NCBI GenBank assembly: GCA_017458285.1
Contig: JAFTFU010000131.1
Coordinates: forward strand, 1-38,593
Origin: Clostridia bacterium
GTDB taxonomy: Bacteria > Bacillota > Clostridia > TANB77 > CAG-508
Direction of reading: 5' to 3'
DNA: 38,593 nt
The notes beneath the pieces were generated by a model. It saw nothing but the letters and a program-made list of their open reading frames with translations, did no database searches and was not told the DNA's origin. Position 1 is the stretch's first letter. The number at the start of each line of letters is the position of its first letter. The position numbers and the translations under genes were made by a program. Below are positions 34,337 to 38,593 of this stretch, piece by piece.

Positions 34337-34594
34337 ATGGGTGAAATTCTACCTAGAAATACAATTGAAGAACAATGTGTAGCAGATGCAGATGTTTTAG
34401 CACATTTTTATTGTATCCCTTCATTATTTCAATTAGCTTTTGGAAAAGATGAAATGGATCTATCAATAGAAGCTGGAACTGAATTTGTTAAGAAGAAACT
34501 TGAAAGAGATTATAATAAATTAAGTGAAAGAACAAGAGAAGAGATAAAAGTTAGATATGAAAATATAATCAAGGTATTATTTGTAGAAAAATAG
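34337..34594 (+). pseudogene. C-terminal fragment of an HD-domain phosphohydrolase
   Basis: The 85-aa frame begins PRNTIEEQCVADADVLAHF and continues with FVKKKLERDYNKLSE, which looks like the second half of small HD-domain phosphohydrolases: the late Asp region is present but the N-terminal metal-binding His and HD motif are missing. A TAA lies in frame directly before the ATG and no SD is visible, so the 5' half has been lost rather than overlooked. It ends 10 bp before the Nudix gene, which suggests the ancestral gene was first in this nucleotide-hydrolase operon. Confidence 0.6.
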
Positions 34595-34604
34595 TGGTGG
34601 ATAA

Positions 34605-34976
34605 ATGATCGAAGTAGTAGCTGGAGTAATATATAAAGATAATAAATTTTTAATAGCACAAAGAAATCTAAAGAAAGCACAAGGTGGATTGTGGGAGTTT
34701 CCTGGGGGAAAAGTTTATAAAGGAGAATCCTACGAGAATGCACTAGCTAGAGAAATAAAAGAAGAGTTTAACGCTAATATAGAAATTAATGAATATAAAG
34801 GAGAGGATATTCATCATTATCCTGAAAAAGACATAAAGCTTTTATTTTATAAAGCAAATTTGTTAAGTGAAAAAATAGAATTACTGGAACATGAAGATTA
34901 TAAATGGATAACAAAAGAAGAAAAAGATAATTCTGAATTTGCTGAAGCAGATAAAGCAGTATTTGATCTAATATAG
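34605..34976 (+). CDS. MutT-like Nudix hydrolase
   Basis: A 123-aa cytoplasmic nucleoside triphosphate pyrophosphohydrolase. The Nudix box is complete: GGKVYKGES, then ALAREIKEEFNANI, giving the G-x5-E-x7-RE-x2-EE pattern. The N-terminal VVAGVIYKDNKFLIAQR and LWEFPGG match MutT/8-oxo-dGTP-type enzymes. Oxidised or modified dNTPs are the likely substrates. It is followed after 8 bp by the nuclease-like gene, so the two are co-transcribed. Confidence 0.9.
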   Translation: MIEVVAGVIYKDNKFLIAQRNLKKAQGGLWEFPGGKVYKGESYENALAREIKEEFNANIEINEYKGEDIHHYPEKDIKLLFYKANLLSEKIELLEHEDYKWITKEEKDNSEFAEADKAVFDLI

Positions 34977-34984
34977 GAGGAAAA

Positions 34985-35998
34985 ATGAAAGAATTAATTA
35001 GATATGAAAAATATTCAAGAAAAGATATACATGACGTTTTTTTACCAGATATAGATTTTACACCACAAGCTGGATCTTGGGGATTACATGGAATTATAAG
35101 AGTACCTGGAACAAAGCATGATTATATATTTTTAGTAACATATGGTAAAAAACAATTTGGCCATGAATTTGATGAAAATATTGATGAAAATGGAATATTA
35201 ACATGGCAATCGCAACCTTCACAAACTTTAGATGATGCAAGAATAATTGGTTTTATAAATCACGATTATTTAAGAAATAATATTTATCTATTTTTAAGAA
35301 CATCAGAAAAAGAAAAGTATACATATATGGGATTATTAGCATATGTTGATCATGATAATCAAAGAGAGAAACCGGTTTATTTTAAATGGCAAATTTTAAA
35401 TCGGAATAATGAAAATCTAGGTCAAGTAATAAATAATACAAAGACAGAAGATATTAAGTATAATATTTTTGATACAAAAAAATTTGTATTAGAGTTAAGG
35501 GATGAGGACGAAGAATACTCATATAGATCAGAAAATAGAAAAGGAAAGAACACAAAGGAATTTTATAATAACAGAAACATCAACTTTGAGGGAGAAATTA
35601 AGAAAAATACTGAACTTGGGAAAAAAGGCGAAGATATTGTAGTTGAATATGAGAAGACAAGACTTATAATGGAAGGAAGAGAAGCTTTAGCTGATAAGGT
35701 TGTAGCAACAAGAGAAATAGCAGGAAATGCTGAAAGATTTGATGTACTTTCATATGATAAAAACGGTAATGAAAAATATATAGAAGTTAAGACAACAAAA
35801 GGAGGATTAAATAATATATTTCATATTTCAGAAAACGAAGTTGAATTTTCTGAAGAGTATAAAGAAAAATACTATTTATACAGAGTATATAATTTTAATG
35901 TAAAAACAATGTCTGCTGATTTAAAAATACTAAAGGGAGCAATAAATAGAGAAAAACTTCAGGCTACAAATTATACTTGTAGAATAGGAGGCAAATAA
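34985..35998 (+). CDS. DUF3427-DUF3883 protein, probable PD-(D/E)xK nuclease
   Basis: A 337-aa fusion. The N-terminal half (about 1-150) resembles DUF3427, a domain usually found at the end of superfamily II helicases, with WGLHGIIRVPG, LVTYGKKQF, LTWQSQPSQT and a YLFLRTSEK strand. The C-terminal half (about 205-330) resembles DUF3883, a restriction-endonuclease-fold domain, with GKKGEDIVVEYE, then RFDVLSYD (D253) and YIEVKTTKG (E267, K269) in the order D...ExK of PD-(D/E)xK nucleases. No helicase is fused or adjacent. SD AGGAGG is strong. Its stop overlaps the ATG of the following MazG-like gene. A DNA-targeting, possibly defensive, role is likely by domain type but unproven. Confidence 0.75.
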   Translation: MKELIRYEKYSRKDIHDVFLPDIDFTPQAGSWGLHGIIRVPGTKHDYIFLVTYGKKQFGHEFDENIDENGILTWQSQPSQTLDDARIIGFINHDYLRNNIYLFLRTSEKEKYTYMGLLAYVDHDNQREKPVYFKWQILNRNNENLGQVINNTKTEDIKYNIFDTKKFVLELRDEDEEYSYRSENRKGKNTKEFYNNRNINFEGEIKKNTELGKKGEDIVVEYEKTRLIMEGREALADKVVATREIAGNAERFDVLSYDKNGNEKYIEVKTTKGGLNNIFHISENEVEFSEEYKEKYYLYRVYNFNVKTMSADLKILKGAINREKLQATNYTCRIGGK

Positions 35999-36301
35999 TG
36001 AAAGTTTATAATAAACTTGTTAGAGATAAAATTACAGATATTATTAAGGCAGATGGTAGCAAAATATAGAATATTAGATAATAATGAATATAGACAAGAA
36101 TTAAATTTAAAGCTTCAGGAAGAAGTAAAAGAATATTTAGATGATAATAATGTTGAAGAATTAGCTGATATAGTAGAAGTTATATATGGAATACTAAATT
36201 CTATGGATGCTACAATAGATGAATTTGAGAATGTGAGAATAAAAAAGTAAGAAGAAAGAAGAGCATTTAATAAAAAAATCTATTTGGAGGAGGCAGAATA
36301 A
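35998..36301 (+). pseudogene. MazG-like pyrophosphohydrolase gene, frameshifted and with a nonsense codon
   Basis: From ATG 35998 (overlapping the previous stop) the frame reads MKVYNKLVRDKITDIIKADGSK, a typical start of small MazG-like phosphoribosyl-ATP pyrophosphohydrolase relatives, then meets TAG. The plus-one frame continues at once with YRILDNNEYRQELNLKLQEEVKEYLDD and EELADIVEVIYGIL, which includes the E-x2-D metal motif. This frame hits TAA at 36248-36250 after VRIKK and then goes on open with EERRAFNKKIYLEEAE to a stop at 36299-36301. One extra A in the run before TATAGAATATT and one AAA-to-TAA change would explain both lesions. The last codons hold the SD of the next gene. Confidence 0.75.
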
Positions 36302-36615
36302 TGGAAAAGTTAATACAGGAAATAAAGCAATTTAATGAGGAAAGAGATTGGGATCAATTTCATTCGCCCGAGAATTTAGCAAAATCTATATCCATTGAAG
36401 CTGGAGAACTTTTAGAATGTTTTCAATGGAATAATAATTATGACAAAGATGAAGTATGCGAAGAATTAGCAGACGTATTTACATATTGTATTCAAATGGC
36501 TATGAAATTAGGAGTAGATCCTGAAGAAATAATATTAAAAAAATTAGATAAAACAAGAAAAAAATATCCAGTAGATAAAGCTAAAGGAGTAAGTACAAAA
36601 TATAATAAGTTATGA
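36301..36615 (+). CDS. MazG-like nucleotide pyrophosphohydrolase (dCTPase/RS21-C6 type)
   Basis: A 104-aa all-helical NTP pyrophosphohydrolase. The metal-binding pattern E-x2-E...E-x2-D is present as E33-A-G-E36 and E55-L-A-D58, with FNEERDWDQFHSPENLAKSI at the N-terminus, typical of small single-domain enzymes that hydrolyse dCTP or modified dNTPs. SD GGAGGAGG lies within the tail of the preceding pseudogene and the stop/start codons overlap by one base (TAATG), a sign of translational coupling. It is the last gene before the IS. Confidence 0.88.
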   Translation: MEKLIQEIKQFNEERDWDQFHSPENLAKSISIEAGELLECFQWNNNYDKDEVCEELADVFTYCIQMAMKLGVDPEEIILKKLDKTRKKYPVDKAKGVSTKYNKL

Positions 36616-36771
36616 TAGTGTGAAAAGTTTTATGGAAAAATATGACTGATAGAAAAACGACCAAAATTTAAGTGAAAAATAGCACATTGAAAATTAAATA
36701 GAATTAAAAAATTAAGAAATTAATGAAAATAGGCATGATGAAAAAGCTTAAAATATGTAATTTTTAAAATT

Positions 36772-38202
36772 TTAAGCATTTGCTTTAATATAATCATAGC
36801 TTAAGCTAATTAATTTTATCCACTTACTTGGCATATTTTTGCAAGACTGAACTTCAGAAATTTCAACAGGAACGTGATAATTAAGAGCTGAGTGAGGTCT
36901 TAAAAAATTAAAACAAGTAGCGAATAAAACCATATAGTTATTAGCGTTTTGATTAGATGTAAAGCCGTTTTTAGGACGATAGTAATATTTCAAAGTTCTG
37001 TTATGTCTTTCAATAATCTGTTTTGAAGAACGATATTGCTTTGAAGTATCATCTAAATTTTTAAGACCAATAACTTGGTAAAGTTGAAAAGGCATACCAT
37101 GTTGAGTCCAATATTGAACAGCAACATTGTAAATAGGGTTGCCATCAGTAATAACTTTTAAAGATTCAGGTAACTTATCGTATTTTACAAGAGTAGAATA
37201 GGCAGCTTTTAAAGAAGCAAGAGTATCACGATGTTCAAATACTCTGTAAGATGTAACGATTTTCTTAATTGAATCAAAATAGAAGAAAATATATTGAGTT
37301 TTACCTAAAACTTTAATATATGTTTCATCTGCACAAAGAGAGTCAGACAATTGATAAGGATAAAATTCGAGAAGATATTGAACAATAGAAGAAACAGATT
37401 TGCAATAGTTTTCAACTGTCTTGTAAGAAATATCAATACAATGAATATCCTTTAAAATAGCAGATGTTTGTCTGTAGCTTAAGCCATAATTAACATGATA
37501 TGTAAGGCAAAGACCAATTACATGCATTGAATGATAAGCTTTAGAAATATCAATAGGAGCAGAAAGAAATTGCTTAAAATCTTTTCGAATAGCAGGAACA
37601 TCAATATTAAATTTACGATAAGTATAATGCAATTTAAAAATAGAGGGATTTTTAGCAAATAATTCAGCGTCTTCTTTAGATAAATGCTTAAGATTATCAA
37701 GAAAGTAAGAGCATTTTTTGTTTGGGCAAACATAGACATCAAAGTCAGATCTAGAGTGCTTTAAACTAAGCTTGTAATTGCAATGTGGGCATAAAAAGTT
37801 AATGTCAGATTGTTTATTGGGATTAGTAGAAAAAATATGTGAGCAAACCTTACATTCAAACTGACTTTGTTTGCCATTATTGTCATATAGGTAATCCTTA
37901 GGAGCATTACAACAAGGGCAAGAGACATTAATAGAAATGTATTTGCCATTGCGGCGCTTGATAGGTTTAATATTATTAACTTTGATTAGTTGCTTGTAAT
38001 CTTTCTTTTCAGAAGATGGAACTTTTTCAATTATAGGTGGTTCATCAACTTTAAAACGACGATAACGTTCATCAGCAGGCTTTTCTACACGATTAGAAAC
38101 TTCTTCAACTTTGATGAATTTAGAAAGAAAAAGAATAAATTTCCAAATAATTTTGTTAATTCTATTTAAAAAATTAATTAAACATGATATAATATAGTTC
38201 AT
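36772..38202 (-). CDS. DDE transposase with N-terminal zinc ribbons (IS6-like catalytic domain)
   Basis: A 476-aa transposase. After a hydrophobic N-terminus come two Cys-pair zinc ribbons (CPCC...CKVC and CPHC...CPNKKC), a helix-turn-helix region with LSYRQTSAILKD, and an RNase H-fold catalytic domain with D292 (CADETYIKV), D353 (ITDGNP) and E398 (IIERHNRTLK). The D-E-T-Y motif and RHNR are of the IS6-like type, but the protein is about twice the size of classic IS6 transposases, so the exact IS family is open. SD AAGGAG precedes the ATG. The frame is intact, and the element may still be active. Confidence 0.85.
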   Translation of the reverse strand: MNYIISCLINFLNRINKIIWKFILFLSKFIKVEEVSNRVEKPADERYRRFKVDEPPIIEKVPSSEKKDYKQLIKVNNIKPIKRRNGKYISINVSCPCCNAPKDYLYDNNGKQSQFECKVCSHIFSTNPNKQSDINFLCPHCNYKLSLKHSRSDFDVYVCPNKKCSYFLDNLKHLSKEDAELFAKNPSIFKLHYTYRKFNIDVPAIRKDFKQFLSAPIDISKAYHSMHVIGLCLTYHVNYGLSYRQTSAILKDIHCIDISYKTVENYCKSVSSIVQYLLEFYPYQLSDSLCADETYIKVLGKTQYIFFYFDSIKKIVTSYRVFEHRDTLASLKAAYSTLVKYDKLPESLKVITDGNPIYNVAVQYWTQHGMPFQLYQVIGLKNLDDTSKQYRSSKQIIERHNRTLKYYYRPKNGFTSNQNANNYMVLFATCFNFLRPHSALNYHVPVEISEVQSCKNMPSKWIKLISLSYDYIKANA

Positions 38203-38250
38203 AGCAAAACTCCTTGTATGTTTTAGTTTTGGTTTATGTTTTATGAACTA

Positions 38251-38280
38251 ATTATACAGGATTTTGCTATTTTTTGTAAA
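38251..38280 (-). promoter_or_regulatory. Transposase promoter
   Basis: On the minus strand TTTACA (38275-38280), 18 bp, TATAAT (38251-38256), about 48 bp before the transposase start. Confidence 0.55.
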
Positions 38281-38369
38281 GTAGAAATAGGGGTAAAAAA
38301 TAAAAAAGTCAAAAAAGATTGAAAAATAAACATAAAACGTAGTTGAAAACCTATAAAGTTTTCACACTA

Positions 38370-38593
38370 CCGATTATAGCAGGAGGATATTTCTATGGAA
38401 CTATACAAGTAGGAGATATAACATTAACAAGTAAAGGAAGCACTGACGGAATATTAATAAAATATGATAACACAGGAGAAGTAGAATGGGCAACAAGCTA
38501 TGGAGGAACAAGTTATGATTACATACAATCAGTAGCAGAAACCAGTGACGGAGGGATTATAGCAGGAGGATATTTTGTTGGAACTACACAAGT
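38370..38593 (+). CDS. Repeat-rich surface-type protein, 5'-truncated by the IS and running off the window
   Basis: Directly after the IS end the plus strand is open to the window edge and reads IIAGGYFYGTIQVGDITLTSKG, then STDGILIKYDNTGEVEWATSYGG, then IQSVAETSDGG and again IIAGGYFVGTTQ. The unit is 61 residues (183 bp; ATTATAGCAGG at 38373 and 38556), and the DNA of the two copies is nearly identical over about 38 bp. The pattern resembles beta-propeller-like repeat proteins on bacterial surfaces. The first part of the gene is not on the other side of the IS, so it is missing from this window. The open frame extends back to TTG 38343 inside the IS, but no SD supports this as a start. Confidence 0.7.

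Larger units (their letters stand above)
36616..38369. mobile_element. Complete insertion sequence of about 1.75 kb with one DDE transposase
   Basis: The left end at 36616-36626 (TAGTGTGAAAA) is repeated exactly in inverse orientation at 38359-38369. Similarity continues weakly for about 10 bp more (9 bp with four mismatches). The transposase lies on the minus strand inside. No matching direct repeat flanks the ends: AGTTATGA on the left against CCGATTAT on the right. A hairpin (TGAAAAC / GTTTTCA, 38344-38364) sits at the right end. A short inverted repeat (36746-36754 / 36769-36777) overlaps the transposase stop and may terminate its message. Confidence 0.8.

Noticed and set aside
5442..36250. 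Possible reassignment of TAA to a sense codon, suggested by two in-frame TAA codons
   Set aside because: TAA ends many intact genes here (for example minD, aqpZ and minE), so the two cases are better explained as mutations or errors.
1..38593. CRISPR arrays, prophage modules, rRNA genes
   Set aside because: No regularly spaced identical repeats of suitable length, phage structural genes or rRNA sequence were seen on either strand.

Overview
The window is strongly AT-rich, with TAA-rich stops, A-rich purine SD sites (AAGGAG, AAAGGA) and consensus sigma-A promoters. It carries sporulation genes (spoIIP, spoIIIAA, cwlD, a Spo0E-like microprotein, a GerS-like protein), Min division genes and many orthologues typical of Firmicutes. 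It most likely comes from an AT-rich, spore-forming member of the Clostridia, plausibly an uncultured gut lineage. The taxon is inferred from gene content only.

Layout. 1-4.5 kb: a REC-HD-GYP response regulator, then on the minus strand yebC, spoIIIAA and spoIIP; spoIIIAA lacks its usual spoIIIAB-AH partners. 4.9-8.7 kb: a minus-strand cassette of abiEi, abiEii, a four-cysteine protein of unknown function and a membrane-anchored protein broken by an in-frame TAA; its promoter carries two direct repeats that look like an AbiEi operator. 8.9-16.4 kb: an L,D-transpeptidase, a U32/DUF3656 protein, the M16 pair YmfF/YmfH, a 46-aa Spo0E-like protein and an AqpZ-type aquaporin. 16.7-20 kb: cwlD, then minD-minE-rodA, where minE has a long charged tail and rodA is frameshifted at a perfect palindrome. 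20-24 kb: a small unknown gene, dusB, a GerS-like protein, a MazF-type toxin without an adjacent antitoxin, and an HtrA protease.

24.2-33.5 kb is the most notable region: a 2479-aa nonribosomal peptide synthetase with domain order C-A-T-C-A-T-reductase, followed after 16 bp by an orphan seven-TM sensor histidine kinase. This architecture is that of the gut clostridial synthetases known to release dipeptide aldehydes that can cyclise to pyrazinones. The promoter region has phased A-tracts and a 33-bp palindrome. No response regulator, exporter, MbtH protein or phosphopantetheinyl transferase is seen nearby.

33.6-38.6 kb is accessory: an Spx/ArsC-like protein, a 5'-truncated HD protein, a Nudix hydrolase, a DUF3427-DUF3883 nuclease-like protein, a doubly broken MazG-like gene, an intact MazG-like gene, then a complete IS of about 1.75 kb. 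The IS abuts, without a visible target duplication, the middle of a surface-type repeat protein that runs off the window.

Four genes are broken or truncated (membrane protein, rodA, MazG-like, HD protein). They may be real decay or sequence errors, and read mapping would separate these. Domain calls rest on motifs read by eye; no database search was run.
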